From: Salinicola acroporae
GTDB taxonomy: Bacteria > Pseudomonadota > Gammaproteobacteria > Pseudomonadales > Halomonadaceae
Assembly: GCF_003206615.1 (NCBI RefSeq)
Contig: NZ_PZJW01000006.1
Span: 1 to 64,000 of the forward strand
Length of the DNA stretch: 64,000 nucleotides
Reading direction: 5' to 3'
The position numbers were made by a program, and so were the translations under genes. Positions 39,969-49,661 of the stretch are shown piece after piece. Under the pieces are notes generated by a model that did not search any database, was not told where the DNA came from, and was given only the letters and a program-made list of their open reading frames with translations. The stretch's first letter is position 1; every line of letters begins with the position of its first letter.

Positions 39969-41345
39969 TCACGCCTCCAGCCCCAGCTGTTGTCGGACCC
40001 GCTCCAGCGAGTCCGTCTGCAGCCGGCCATAGAGTTCGAACTGATCGTGGACCGGCCTGCCCAGCGCCAGTTCGAAGGCGCTCTGGTTGGATTCGCTGGC
40101 ATAGGCGTGATGCTGGGCATCGCCCAGGTTCGACTGAAAGATGCCGGCAGCGCTCACCGGCAGGAAATCTTCGTAGGTGATCGGCGTGGCGTCGATCCAG
40201 TCGGCTGCCATGGCGGCGTCGAGAGAGACGGGGACCGGTTCGCCTCCGGCCAGCCGCTGGCGGCCGCTATCGCTGACGCGGTATCGAAAGTAGGCGAGGT
40301 CGTCGCGTCGCAGCGTCTGAGGATCGTCGGGAAACGCCGAGAAGCACTCGCTCAACTGATGCTGATGCGCCGTATTGTCGGCCGCGGCCGGTGCCTGCCG
40401 CGAGCGGGTCAGCAGCTCGTCGTAGAGCGCCCGGCCTTTGGGCGTCAGCGCCGCACCGCGCTGCTCGATTTCGCCGAAGCGGGCGGTATGGGTGCCATTC
40501 TCGTCACTGGAAGCGAAACGCACTGGCTCTTCCAGTGCCTTGAAGCTGGTCTGGCGCAGCAGGATGGGGCAGTGGCGCCGTGGCGGGCCCTCGATGACCG
40601 CCTTGGGCGTGATGCCATAGCTCGGCATCGCGGCCTGGGCGGCGTCGATATCCAGCGTTCGCGGGGTGAGGTGATTGATGTGCGGGCCGCGAAAGCAGAC
40701 GACATCGGCCACCAGGCGGTGCGCGTCGTGCAGCGCCCGGTAGGTGTCGTGATCGACGGTCGCGTCGCGATGCCAGCGAAACGTCTCGAGGATTTCGCTG
40801 ACGAAGCATTCGGCCTGGTCACGGTCGAAACCGCCCTGGCGTTCGCCGACCGCGACCAGCTCCCTGGCCTTGGGCGTAAAGATATCGCGCTCGGCCAGAA
40901 TCGCGGCGGCCCGGCGGCGCAGCCCGTCCTCTTCGATCAGTTCCAGGCGCAGCAGGGAGGTGAATACCCTGAACGGGTTGCGCTTGAGCGCTGCCTCGTC
41001 GATGGGTCGGAACGCCGTGGAGTGAACCGGTACGCCGGCTGCCGACAGATCGTAGTAGCTCACCGGGAACATGCCCATCAGTGCGAAGACGCGCCTGAGC
41101 ATCGACAGTTCTTCGGCGGTGCCTACCCGAATCGCGCCGTGGCGCTCGACGTCCAGGCGTGACGTTTCGTCGTGGGCACCCAACTGGGCGGCCAGCGCCG
41201 GGTTTGCCGCGAGGGCCTCGAGGTTGATGTCGGCGACCAGTTCCAGCAGGTCGCCATACTGCGGCACCTCCTGGCGATACATGTCGGACATGGCTTGCGA
41301 GAAGGCGCTGCGGATATCGTCGGGGGAGACCAGTGGCAGTGTCAT
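39969..41345 (-). CDS. hglS: 2-oxoadipate dioxygenase/decarboxylase HglS (YdcJ, DUF1338)
   Basis: A 458-residue Fe(II)-dependent enzyme that in Pseudomonas converts 2-oxoadipate to D-2-hydroxyglutarate in D-lysine catabolism. Family marks are YYDLSAAGVPVHSTAFRPID (metal His and substrate Arg), GPHINHLTPRTLDIDAAQ, and GITPKAVIEGPPRRHCPILLRQTSFKALEEPV. ATG 41345 gives the normal N-terminus; the frame runs further up to 41540 without support. No other lysine-degradation gene is in the window except possibly the adjacent MHS transporter. Confidence 0.88.
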   Translation of the reverse strand: MTLPLVSPDDIRSAFSQAMSDMYRQEVPQYGDLLELVADINLEALAANPALAAQLGAHDETSRLDVERHGAIRVGTAEELSMLRRVFALMGMFPVSYYDLSAAGVPVHSTAFRPIDEAALKRNPFRVFTSLLRLELIEEDGLRRRAAAILAERDIFTPKARELVAVGERQGGFDRDQAECFVSEILETFRWHRDATVDHDTYRALHDAHRLVADVVCFRGPHINHLTPRTLDIDAAQAAMPSYGITPKAVIEGPPRRHCPILLRQTSFKALEEPVRFASSDENGTHTARFGEIEQRGAALTPKGRALYDELLTRSRQAPAAADNTAHQHQLSECFSAFPDDPQTLRRDDLAYFRYRVSDSGRQRLAGGEPVPVSLDAAMAADWIDATPITYEDFLPVSAAGIFQSNLGDAQHHAYASESNQSAFELALGRPVHDQFELYGRLQTDSLERVRQQLGLEA

Positions 41346-41591
41346 GACGGACTCGATGACCGGGAGTGAAGACCTCCATCCAACGCTATCGGTCTGCTGT
41401 AGGCAAGTGGCAAGCGTCGGCTCGGAACCAATCGATAAACGTGCGTCGCATATTGGAAAAGCGGAAGAGAGTGTAGGGGGAAGAGGGAAGCGCGGAATGG
41501 CTGGTGTGGGGGGATCGTTTCGAAAAGACGACACCGCCACCCGCCGGATTCGAGGGAATCCCGTGGATGGCGGTATCGCCGACGAATCGCC

Positions 41592-43079
41592 TCAAGATGG
41601 CTGGCGTGTCTTCCAGACCAGCGCCGGCGCCAGCAGCAGCAGGGAGAGTAGCCAGGTCGGCCAGCTACCGGTGCGTGTGAACGGCGTCAGCCCGGTCATC
41701 GGGACGACGTCACCGACGACGCTGGCGGCCTCGAACTGCGGTGCGCGCTCTCGCAGATGGCCCTGATCGTCGATGATCGCGGTGACGCCGTTGCTGGTGG
41801 CGCGGACGACGTAGCGACCGTTCTCGAGCGCACGCAGGCGTGCCATCTGGAGGTGCTGCAATGGACCGATCGAGCGGCCGAACCAGGTATCGTTGGAGAC
41901 CGTCAGCAGGACGTTGGCATCTCGCGCCCGCTCGGCGACCAGGTCGGGGTAGACGATCTCGTAGCAGATGGCGCTGCCGATAGCGACGCCATGGGTCAGG
42001 ATCGGCGCTTGGGAGTCGGCACCCGCTGCGAAGTCCGACATCGGCAGGTCGAAGAAGTCGATGATCCCACGCAGCAGGAAATCCAGCGGCAGGAATTCGC
42101 CGAACGGCACCAAGTGACTCTTGCGGTATTCGCCGCGGACATCGCCGACGCCGGTAATCGCATTGTAGTAACGCCCTGCCTCGTCACGCTGAACGATACC
42201 CGTGAGCAGCGAGGTCTGCGGTGGCAGCGTCGACTGCAGGCGGGCCATGAACGGGCGGGCCTGGCGCTCGAACATCGGCAGCGCGGTCTCCGGCCAGATG
42301 ATAATGTCGACATCGTCGGGTTGCTGGCGGGTCATGCGGGTATAGGTATTGACGGCGTTGCGCTGTCCTTCGGCGCTCCACTTGGAAAGCTGGGGTAGAT
42401 TGCCCTGCAGCAGCGCCACCCGCAGCGGATCGGCCGCCGGGGTGGTCCACTGGCCGGGCAGCGCCAGCGGTGCCAGCCAGAGCATGGCGATGGGGGCGAT
42501 CGCCCACCAGCGCCGACGGCAGAACTCGACCAGCAGGGTTCCCGTCAGGGCGACGATCAACGACAGCAGGTAGACGCCGCCGACAGGCGCCCACGGCGCC
42601 AAGGGGGAGTCGACCTGGGCACTGCCCAGCAGCAGCCAGGGAAAGCCGGTGAAGGCCCAACTGCGGAAGGCTTCCCCCAGCACCCAGACGCCGGCGAAGC
42701 TGAGAAAGGCGAATCGGGGTGCGGTGAAGCGGCGATAGAGACCAAAGATGAAGGCATGGAACAGCGCCAGCGTGGCGACGAACAGCGCTGTCAGGAACAG
42801 CGCCAGGGGCACGCCGGTGTAGCCGTAGTCATGGATCGAGACGTACACCCAGGACGTGCCGGTACCGAATAGCCCGACGCCGAACAGCCAGCCGCGGAGT
42901 GCCGCCTGGCCGACGCTCAGGCGGTGCTGGCCGAGGTACATCAGGGCCACCGCGACCGGCCCTAGCCACCATAGATGAAAGGGCGCGAAGGAGAGCGTCG
43001 AGAACCCGCCGGCGACCAGTGCAGCGAGATAGCCAGGCCACGGGCGGCGGGCGGAAATCAACGGCTTGGCTTGCGGCAT
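41592..43079 (-). CDS. lnt: Apolipoprotein N-acyltransferase Lnt
   Basis: A 495-residue inner-membrane enzyme that N-acylates the lipid-modified Cys of lipoproteins. About six hydrophobic segments are followed by a periplasmic nitrilase-type domain with the Glu-Lys-Cys triad visible in IIWPETALP, YRKSHLVPFGEFLP and SAICYEIVYPDL. A C-terminal hydrophobic segment (TWLLSLLLLAPALVW) closes the protein. Last gene of the miaB-phoH-ybeY-corC-lnt cluster, 90 bases after corC. Confidence 0.93.
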   Translation of the reverse strand: MPQAKPLISARRPWPGYLAALVAGGFSTLSFAPFHLWWLGPVAVALMYLGQHRLSVGQAALRGWLFGVGLFGTGTSWVYVSIHDYGYTGVPLALFLTALFVATLALFHAFIFGLYRRFTAPRFAFLSFAGVWVLGEAFRSWAFTGFPWLLLGSAQVDSPLAPWAPVGGVYLLSLIVALTGTLLVEFCRRRWWAIAPIAMLWLAPLALPGQWTTPAADPLRVALLQGNLPQLSKWSAEGQRNAVNTYTRMTRQQPDDVDIIIWPETALPMFERQARPFMARLQSTLPPQTSLLTGIVQRDEAGRYYNAITGVGDVRGEYRKSHLVPFGEFLPLDFLLRGIIDFFDLPMSDFAAGADSQAPILTHGVAIGSAICYEIVYPDLVAERARDANVLLTVSNDTWFGRSIGPLQHLQMARLRALENGRYVVRATSNGVTAIIDDQGHLRERAPQFEAASVVGDVVPMTGLTPFTRTGSWPTWLLSLLLLAPALVWKTRQPS

Positions 43080-43169
43080 GTCGGTGGCACTCCTGATGAA
43101 AAGTGCCCCTTATATCAAAGTTGCCGCTCAAATGCGCCAGCTGGTTGCGACCCGCGAGGGCGGGATCGA

Positions 43170-44063
43170 TCAGCCCTCGATCTGGCGCGAGGGCTCACTC
43201 TCGACCTCGGCCGGTACTGGCTTGGCTTGCAGCAGCCGGATGCGGCGATTATCGGCATTGAGAACGGTAAACCGCCACGCGCCGAGGTCGGTGTGTTCGT
43301 TGCGGCCGGGGAGATGGCCGAAACGCTGCATGATCAGTCCGCCGACGGTATCGAACTCATCATCGGAAAACTCGGTATCGAAGTGGTCGTTGAAGTCCTC
43401 GATCGGCGTCAACGCGCGGACGGCGTAGGTACCGTCGCCCATGTCGCGAATGTCTTCCTCTTCATCGGTATCGTGCTCGTCCTCGATATCGCCGACGATC
43501 TGCTCGAGGATATCCTCGATGGTGACGATACCGGCGGTCCCGCCGTACTCGTCGACCACTATCGCCATGTGGTTGTGAGTATCGCGGAACTCCTTGAGCA
43601 GGCTGTTGAGCCGCTTGGACTCCGGCACGAACATCGCCGGGCGCAGCACGTCCCGCAGCTCGAAGGCTTCGCGTTCCTCGCTGTTGCCCTTGAGCAACGG
43701 CAGCAGGTCCTTGACCAGCAGGATCCCGAGCACATCATCGAGATTGTCGTCGATCACCGGATAGCGAGAGTGCGCGGTTTCCAGGATGACCGGCAGGCAG
43801 TCCTCCGGTCGCTGGGCCACGCTGATGGCGGTCACCTGGGAGCGAGGAATCATCACCTCCCGCACCTGCTGGTCGCTGATCTGGAAGGCGCCCTCGATGA
43901 TGGTCAGTGCATCCTGATCCAGGTTCAGGCGGGGACCAGCCTCGCGCAGGAAGGTGAGTAGCTCCTCACGGGAGCTGGGTTCATCGAAATCGCTGGAGAA
44001 GGTACTGATGAGTTTTTCAAGCCAGGATCGACTGCCCTGGCTACTCGATCGGTCTTCGCTCAT
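43170..44063 (-). CDS. corC: CorC/HlyC family transporter-associated protein
   Basis: A 297-residue soluble protein with two CBS domains ([17 protein letters not shown]...[24 protein letters not shown] and a second one containing [29 protein letters not shown]) and a C-terminal CorC_HlyC domain ([14 protein letters not shown]...[14 protein letters not shown]). Homologues (YbeX in E. coli) are linked to Mg/Co efflux and ribosome maturation. No membrane domain is present. It lies between ybeY and lnt in a conserved order. Confidence 0.92.
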   Translation of the reverse strand: MSEDRSSSQGSRSWLEKLISTFSSDFDEPSSREELLTFLREAGPRLNLDQDALTIIEGAFQISDQQVREVMIPRSQVTAISVAQRPEDCLPVILETAHSRYPVIDDNLDDVLGILLVKDLLPLLKGNSEEREAFELRDVLRPAMFVPESKRLNSLLKEFRDTHNHMAIVVDEYGGTAGIVTIEDILEQIVGDIEDEHDTDEEEDIRDMGDGTYAVRALTPIEDFNDHFDTEFSDDEFDTVGGLIMQRFGHLPGRNEHTDLGAWRFTVLNADNRRIRLLQAKPVPAEVESEPSRQIEG

Positions 44064-44354
44064 GACTGTGGTCTCTTGTCCTCGGATGACGCACGGAAGG
44101 GGAAAGTGATATCGCTCCGGGGCGTCCGGCTGGGTGATGAAGACGCCACGGCACGCGCATACCCGATAGCGGGACGCATCGAATCGATGATCGATATCCA
44201 GAGGGGGCCGTCCGCAATCCGGAGGCGGCCAGGCGGAGGCTCGTCGGGCTGTTCGGCCGTCGGGGCCGGGGTCTCGCTGGATCGTTCCCAGTGAAGGCAG
44301 GAAGATCTCGTCGGTGTCGGCATGGCACTGAGTGTCGGAGTTGTGTGTCGAAGT
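44064..44354. other. Spacer between corC and ybeY without a credible gene
   Basis: The 291 bases are open on several frames, but the translations are low in complexity and show no family resemblance, no ribosome site and no conserved block. ybeY and corC are usually adjacent in this cluster, so the spacer is longer than usual. A corC promoter could sit here. Confidence 0.4.
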
Positions 44355-44840
44355 CTAGGCCTCGGGTATCGGATCGGTGTCGCGATAGGGGTCCGCAATG
44401 CCGAACCGGGCGAGCAGCGCACGCTCCAGCGCCTCCATTCGCTCGGCTTCCTCGTCATCTATATGGTCATAGCCGAGCAAATGCAAGCCACCATGTATTA
44501 CCAGATGGGCGTAGTGGTCATGGGTCGACTTGCCCTGTTCCCGCGCTTCTCGCACCACGATCTCGTGGCAGATGACCAGGTCGCCGAGCAGCGGCAGCTC
44601 GAGCCCGGGAGGGGCTTCGAACGGGAAGGAGAGCACGTTGGTCGGACTGTCCTTGCCCCGATAGGCGTGGTTGAGCTGCCGGCTCTCGTCGCATTCGACG
44701 AAACGGACGGTCAATTCGCTGCGCGGATCCGCCTCGTGCTCGAGCACTGCCGTCATCCAGCGTTCGAGGTCGGCTGCCTCGGGCAATTCGGTTTCGGCCC
44801 CGTCGCCGACGGCGACCTGGCGATCGATCTCGAGGGTCAT
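44355..44840 (-). CDS. ybeY: Endoribonuclease YbeY (rRNA maturation factor)
   Basis: 161 residues. The zinc-binding signature [20 protein letters not shown] is intact (HxxxHxxxxxH pattern), preceded by [12 protein letters not shown] and [15 protein letters not shown]. YbeY processes the 3' end of 16S rRNA and takes part in ribosome quality control. ATG 44840 overlaps the phoH-like stop (ATGA), so the two are coupled. Confidence 0.94.
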   Translation of the reverse strand: MTLEIDRQVAVGDGAETELPEAADLERWMTAVLEHEADPRSELTVRFVECDESRQLNHAYRGKDSPTNVLSFPFEAPPGLELPLLGDLVICHEIVVREAREQGKSTHDHYAHLVIHGGLHLLGYDHIDDEEAERMEALERALLARFGIADPYRDTDPIPEA

Positions 44841-45904
44841 GAGTCGTCGTGATCCCGCTGGGTCTCGGCATCGAGACGCGCCTGGCGGCGGTCCTCGCGG
44901 CGCTGTCGCTGGGCCGCTTCCTCCGTCGCCTCGTGGATGTCGTAGGCCTCGATGATCCGCTGTACCAGCGGATGGCGGACGACGTCCTTGGGCGCGAACT
45001 GGGTAATACCGATACCGGCGGTATCGCGCAGCACCTCGAGGACGTGGATCAGCCCCGAGCTCGAGCCGCGCGGCAGGTCGACCTGCGTCGCATCGCCGGT
45101 GATGACGGCGGTCGAGCCAAAGCCGATACGGGTCAGGAACATCTTCATCTGCTCGCGCGTGGTGTTCTGGCTCTCGTCGAGGATGATGAAGGCGTTGTTG
45201 AGCGTGCGTCCTCGCATATAGGCCAGCGGTGCGATCTCGATGATCTGGCGCTCGATCAGCTTGTTGACGTGCTCGAAGCCCAGCATCTCGTAGAGGGCGT
45301 CGTAGAGCGGGCGCAGGTAGGGATCGATCTTCTGGGCCAGGTCGCCGGGCAGGAACCCGAGTTTCTCGCCGGCCTCGACGGCCGGGCGCACCAGCAGGAT
45401 GCGCCTCACTTCCTGGCGATTCAGCGCCTCGACCGCCGCCGCGACCGCGAGATAGGTCTTGCCGGTGCCTGCCGGGCCGATGCCGAAATTGATGTCGTGG
45501 CGGCGGATGCTGGCGACATACCCCTGCTGGTTGAAGCCGCGCGGCTTGATCAGCGTCCGCGGCGTGCGAATCAGCAGGCCGCCGGCTTCGATATCACCGG
45601 TCTCCTCCTCCATCGCCTCGACGCCCGACTCCTGCAGGTAGAGGTGGACCGTGTCCGGCGTCAGCTCGTCGGCTTCGGTCTCGCGATAGAGATGCTCGAG
45701 TACGTTCGCCGCCGCCTTGACGCCGGCATCCGGGCCGGCGAGCTGGAAGACGTTGCCGCGATTGCGCAGGGTCACGCCCATGCGCGCCTCGACGAGCTTC
45801 AGGTGCTCATCGCGCTGGCCACAGAGATTGGCCAGACGCATGGGGTCGTTGGGTTCGAGTGTCAGGGACACGACGCGGTTGTCGGACTGCTGGTCTTGGG
45901 TCAA
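44837..45904 (-). CDS. ybeZ: PhoH-like ATPase (YbeZ)
   Basis: A 355-residue cytoplasmic P-loop ATPase. The N-terminal KH-like region is followed by the PhoH core with Walker [59 protein letters not shown] (Walker B) and [13 protein letters not shown]. It works with YbeY in RNA metabolism. The start is TTG 45904 by frame limit; a slightly later start cannot be excluded. It sits between miaB and ybeY. Confidence 0.92.
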   Translation of the reverse strand: MTQDQQSDNRVVSLTLEPNDPMRLANLCGQRDEHLKLVEARMGVTLRNRGNVFQLAGPDAGVKAAANVLEHLYRETEADELTPDTVHLYLQESGVEAMEEETGDIEAGGLLIRTPRTLIKPRGFNQQGYVASIRRHDINFGIGPAGTGKTYLAVAAAVEALNRQEVRRILLVRPAVEAGEKLGFLPGDLAQKIDPYLRPLYDALYEMLGFEHVNKLIERQIIEIAPLAYMRGRTLNNAFIILDESQNTTREQMKMFLTRIGFGSTAVITGDATQVDLPRGSSSGLIHVLEVLRDTAGIGITQFAPKDVVRHPLVQRIIEAYDIHEATEEAAQRQRREDRRQARLDAETQRDHDDS

Positions 45905-46091
45905 CGCAAAGAGATCCGTTGGAGTGGGTAAGTGTCGTCAGCTTACTGCGCCGCTTCCGGTCGGGGCAATGATCGTGATCAAGTCGGATCGACATCGCTC
46001 AGCCGGAGATGAGCCAGTGCGACGAGCGATGCGAGAACGGCGGCCGGGCATGAGGAAAGGCGCGACGTCCGCGCCTTATCCTCACACCGGG

Positions 46092-47441
46092 TCAATGTCG
46101 CTGTGGAGAGGCCAGCTCGCCGCGCAGCGAGTTGGGCAGCGCTTCGGTAATGGTGACATCGACGAAGTAGCCGATCAGCGAGGTCGGGTCCTCGGCCCGG
46201 AAATTGACGACGCGGTTGTTCTCGGTCCGCCCCGACAGCTGCCCGGGGTCCTTGGGCGAGAAGCCGGTCACCAGGATCCGCTCGCGGTTGCCGACCATGC
46301 GCCGGCTGATCTGCTGGGTCTGCTGGTTGAGTCGGTCCTGCAGGATCGCCAGACGCTGCTTCTTGGTCTCTTGCGTCGTCTCGTCCGGCAGGCTGGAGGC
46401 GGGCGTGCCGGGACGTTTCGAGTAGATGAAGCTGAACGACGCATCGAAGCCGATCCGATGGATCAGGTCCATGGTGTCCTCGAAGTCGGCATCGGTCTCG
46501 CCGGGGAAGCCGATGATGAAATCCGAGGAGAAGCTGATGTCCGGGCGCAGGGCGCGGATGCGTTCGAGCTTGTCGATGTACATGTCACGCCCGTGGCCGC
46601 GCTTCATCGCCGCCAGGATGCGATCCGAGCCGGACTGGACCGGCAGGTGCAGGTGGCTGACCAGCTCCGGGATCTCGCCGTAGGCCTCGATCAGGCTGTC
46701 GGAGAATTCGACCGGGTGCGAGGTGGTGAAGCGGATGCGGTCGATGCCGTCCACCGCCGCCACGCAGGCGATCAGTTCCGCCAGATCGATCTCGTCGCCC
46801 TCGGCGTCGAGTCCGCGGTAGGCATTGACGTTCTGCCCCAGCAGGTTGATTTCGCGAACGCCCTGTTCGGCGAGATGCACGACCTCTTCCATCACCGACT
46901 CGAAGGGGCGCGAGACCTCTTCGCCCCTGGTGTAGGGGACGACGCAGAAGGTGCAGTACTTGGAGCAGCCTTCCATGACCGAGACGAAGGCGGTGGCGCC
47001 GTCGGATTTCGGCTTGGGCAGGTGGTCGAACTTCTCGATCTCGGGGAAGGTGACGTCCACCGTCTGGATCGGCGTGGCGCTCTTGCTGCGCGCGTCGAGC
47101 ATCGTCGGCAGCCGGTGCAGGGTCTGCGGGCCGAACACCATGTCGACATGCGGCGCGCGCTTGCGGATGTTCTCGCCTTCCTGGCTGGCCACGCAGCCGC
47201 CCACGCCGATCACCAGGTCCGGGTTCGCGGCCTTCAGCTTCTTCCAGCGCCCGAGCTGGTGGAACACCTTCTCCTGGGCTTTCTCGCGAATCGAACAGGT
47301 GTTGAGCAGGATGACGTCAGCCTCGCCCTCCTTGTCGGTGAGTTCCAGACGATGAGATTCGCCGAGCAGGTCCGCGATACGGGCGGAATCGTACTCGTTC
47401 ATCTGACAGCCGTGGGTCTTGATGAACAGCTTCTTCGTCAT
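46092..47441 (-). CDS. miaB: tRNA-2-methylthio-N6-dimethylallyladenosine synthase MiaB
   Basis: A 449-residue radical-SAM methylthiotransferase acting on i6A37 of tRNA. An N-terminal UPF0004 domain starts [23 protein letters not shown] with auxiliary-cluster cysteines ([25 protein letters not shown]). The radical-SAM motif [19 protein letters not shown] has the CxxxCxxC, and a C-terminal TRAM domain contains [28 protein letters not shown] 47441 matches homologues; ATG 47462 would add seven residues. First gene of the cluster. Confidence 0.95.
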   Translation of the reverse strand: MTKKLFIKTHGCQMNEYDSARIADLLGESHRLELTDKEGEADVILLNTCSIREKAQEKVFHQLGRWKKLKAANPDLVIGVGGCVASQEGENIRKRAPHVDMVFGPQTLHRLPTMLDARSKSATPIQTVDVTFPEIEKFDHLPKPKSDGATAFVSVMEGCSKYCTFCVVPYTRGEEVSRPFESVMEEVVHLAEQGVREINLLGQNVNAYRGLDAEGDEIDLAELIACVAAVDGIDRIRFTTSHPVEFSDSLIEAYGEIPELVSHLHLPVQSGSDRILAAMKRGHGRDMYIDKLERIRALRPDISFSSDFIIGFPGETDADFEDTMDLIHRIGFDASFSFIYSKRPGTPASSLPDETTQETKKQRLAILQDRLNQQTQQISRRMVGNRERILVTGFSPKDPGQLSGRTENNRVVNFRAEDPTSLIGYFVDVTITEALPNSLRGELASPQRH

Positions 47442-47706
47442 AGGTTGCGTTGCTGCGGCCATGCGCGCGTCACCGATGCCCCGTGGAGGATGAGAAAAAC
47501 AGCTGGAACCGGCTGCCGGCGTGGAGTCGCTGCCGGGCCGTGCTTCCTCGAGAACGCGGCATTATACGGGCGATGGGGCGATACAGCCAACCCGTGTCGC
47601 TCGCATGGCGTGGCGGCTGTGGTACCCTTGCGCCTATTTGCGATGCCATGGTCCGGGAACGAATGCTCGCGAGCGTGGCCGATGTTATCGAGAGAGCCGT
47701 TCGTCT

Positions 47707-48036
47707 ATGCCCAGCAAGCCGATCTATCGGGTAGTGTTTCACAATCAGGGTGAGGTGTGGGAACTCTACGCCAGGGAGATCTTCCAAAGCGATCTGTGGG
47801 GATTCATCGAGGTCGAGTCTTTCGTGTTCGAGGATCAGTCCAAGGTGGTGGTCGATCCCGGCGCGGAAAAACTGCGCCGAACCTTCGATGGCGTCAATCG
47901 CAGCTACATACCCTACAGTGCGATCGTGCGTATCGATGAGGTGGAGCGTGGAGGCGTGGCCAAGGCGGTCAAGGCCGAAGGCAACGTTACCGAGTTTCCG
48001 CGGCCCATGGCCTGGCCGCCCAGGGACGACAGCTGA
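47707..48036 (+). CDS. DUF1820 family protein
   Basis: A 109-residue small soluble protein matching DUF1820 (KPIYRVVFHNQGEVWELYAREIFQSDLWGFIEVESFVF, then RSYIPYSAIVRIDEVERGG). Function is not known. GAGAG lies about 10 bases before ATG 47707. Longer upstream frame is not supported. It is divergent from miaB. Confidence 0.83.
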   Translation: MPSKPIYRVVFHNQGEVWELYAREIFQSDLWGFIEVESFVFEDQSKVVVDPGAEKLRRTFDGVNRSYIPYSAIVRIDEVERGGVAKAVKAEGNVTEFPRPMAWPPRDDS

Positions 48037-48129
48037 GACGGCAACTCGAAACTTCATGAATTGGTTAGTTTTTCATCAGTTTGTCGCGAATGCCGGGGTA
48101 GCCGGCGAATGGCGCCACTGTTACGCAAG

Positions 48130-48164
48130 TTGTCCAAATGGTTATCCACAGAAAGTGTGGATGA
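48130..48164. promoter_or_regulatory. Cluster of DnaA-box-like sites
   Basis: TTATCCACA at 48142-48150 is a perfect consensus DnaA box. TGTGGATGA (48156-48164) is an inverted copy with one mismatch, together forming ATCCACA-5-TGTGGAT. TTGTCCAAA (48130-48138) is a weaker third copy. They lie in the gap before the SH3 gene at 48276. Binding is unproven; an unrelated dimeric operator is possible. Confidence 0.45.
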
Positions 48165-48275
48165 CTGGATCACCGCCCTCGCAGGACGCGAGGTGTGGTC
48201 TCATCGTCGCCCGATTCATCGTTGCGTGAAGAGATGCCCAACCGTTATCGATTAGCCACTTAAGATCACGACGAT

Positions 48276-48893
48276 ATGTTGAAAATTCGAAATCTAGTCA
48301 TGGGCTGCGCCTTGAGCGCCGCCCTGTTCTCCGCTTCCGCTCTGGCGCAGGATGGTCATTGGGTCAGCGATTCCCTGACCACTTTCGTGCGCAGCGGTCC
48401 GACCGACGGCTATCGTATCGTCGGGACGCTCACCAGTGGCGATCCCGTGACGGTGCTGCAGACCCAGGGGGACTACACCCAGGTCCGCGGGCCGGATGGC
48501 GACGAGGTGTGGGTACAGTCCCAGTTCATCCAGGACCAGCCCAGCGCTCAGCAGCAGTTGCCGGCGCTGCAGAAGAAGGTCGATCAGTTGACCACACGTC
48601 TCGACGGCATCGACGATGAGTGGAACCAGCGGGTCGCCGATATGCGCAACGACCTGAAGGACCGCCAGGCGCAGGTCGATGAGCTTCAGGCTACCAACAA
48701 CCAGCTCAACCAGGCCTACTCCCAGGCGGAAAGCAAGATGCGCGAGATGCAGGCGCGTCTGGATACCCAGGAGGAGGACCTGCTGATGCGCTACTTCATG
48801 TACGGTGGCGGTGTCGCCGGTGCAGGCCTGATTCTGGGTCTGATCGTCCCGCACCTGCCGCGCCGCCGTCGCAAGCGCGACCGCTGGTTCTGA
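48276..48893 (+). CDS. TIGR04211-type SH3 domain protein (YgiM-like)
   Basis: 205 residues. Signal peptide (MLKIRNLVMGCALSAALFSASALA), a bacterial SH3 domain (HWVSDSLTTFVRSGPTDGYRIVGTLTSGDPVTVLQTQGDYTQVRGPDGDEVWVQSQFI), a coiled coil (about residues 90-170), and a C-terminal transmembrane segment (YGGGVAGAGLILGLIVPHL) with a basic end. That layout matches the YgiM family, inner-membrane anchored with SH3 in the periplasm. Role unknown. Confidence 0.85.
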   Translation: MLKIRNLVMGCALSAALFSASALAQDGHWVSDSLTTFVRSGPTDGYRIVGTLTSGDPVTVLQTQGDYTQVRGPDGDEVWVQSQFIQDQPSAQQQLPALQKKVDQLTTRLDGIDDEWNQRVADMRNDLKDRQAQVDELQATNNQLNQAYSQAESKMREMQARLDTQEEDLLMRYFMYGGGVAGAGLILGLIVPHLPRRRRKRDRWF

Positions 48894-48912
48894 GTTTCCG
48901 AAGGGGAACGAC

Positions 48913-49581
48913 ATGAGCGGGGCGGACTGGCTGGAGCGCTGGCGGCAGGGACGCATCGGATTCCATCGTCAGGCGCCACACCCGGCATTGGAGGGGTTCT
49001 GGGACCGGCTCGGGGTGCGCGCCGGCGCCAAGGTTCTGGTGCCGCTGTGCGGCAAGAGTCAGGACATGCACTGGCTGGTCGAGCATGGCAACCCGGTGCT
49101 GGGAATCGAGCTGTCGCCGCTGGCCATCGAACAGTTCATTGCGGAAGAGCCGTGCCTCGCGGGAAAGAGGCGGGCGGCGCTACGTTATCGCCAGTCTGGC
49201 TTCGAGTGCACCCGCCTGGGGCGTGTCGAGCTGTGGTGTGGCGATTTCTTCCATTTCCAGGTGGAGCAGGCCGCCGAGCTCGCCGCTTTCTACGACCGGG
49301 CCGCGCTGATTGCACTGCCGCCCGCCACGCGTCAACGCTACGCCCACCACCTGGGGCAGTTGTTGCTGCCCGGCACGCGCGGCCTGCTGGTTACCCTGAC
49401 CCATGACGATCCCGACCGAGGCCCGCCGTTCAGCGTGACTCACGCCGAGGTCGAGACGTTGATGGCGCCGAACTTCGAACTGGTGCTCTGCGATGTTGCC
49501 ACCGCCGCCGACGGCCTGGCCGAGAGCGTCTGGCAACTGACCCGGCGCGGCCCAGCCCGCTCCCGCGACGAACACCCGTAA
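48913..49581 (+). CDS. tpm: Thiopurine S-methyltransferase
   Basis: A 222-residue SAM-dependent methyltransferase. WLERWRQGRIGFHRQAPHPALEGFW, RAGAKVLVPLCGKSQDMHWLVEHGNPVLGIELSPLAIEQF and the later YDRAALIALPPATRQRYAHHLGQLL are typical of bacterial TPMT. Bacterial homologues methylate selenium and tellurium oxyanions as well as thiopurines. GAAGGGGA lies upstream of ATG 48913, 19 bases after the SH3 gene. Confidence 0.92.
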   Translation: MSGADWLERWRQGRIGFHRQAPHPALEGFWDRLGVRAGAKVLVPLCGKSQDMHWLVEHGNPVLGIELSPLAIEQFIAEEPCLAGKRRAALRYRQSGFECTRLGRVELWCGDFFHFQVEQAAELAAFYDRAALIALPPATRQRYAHHLGQLLLPGTRGLLVTLTHDDPDRGPPFSVTHAEVETLMAPNFELVLCDVATAADGLAESVWQLTRRGPARSRDEHP

Positions 49582-49583
49582 GC

Positions 49584-49623
49584 GACGAACCGCCTGCCAC
49601 GTTACCGTGACAGGCGGTTCGTC
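49584..49623. terminator. Hairpin between convergent tpm and yajG-like genes
   Basis: Arms of 13 bases (49584-49596 and 49611-49623) flank a 14-base loop. No proper T run follows on the plus strand. It probably marks the bidirectional end of both transcripts. Confidence 0.6.
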
Positions 49624-49661
49624 GTTCCGGCACGCCGCTGAGGCGCTGTTGCGGGGGAAGG

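Noticed and set aside
44060-44458. A 132-codon frame in the corC-ybeY spacer
   Set aside because: Pro/Arg/Ser-rich translation, overlaps ybeY, no recognisable domain.
45717-47753. A 678-codon plus-strand frame opposite phoH and miaB
   Set aside because: Antisense shadow; no motif, and it spans two convincing genes.
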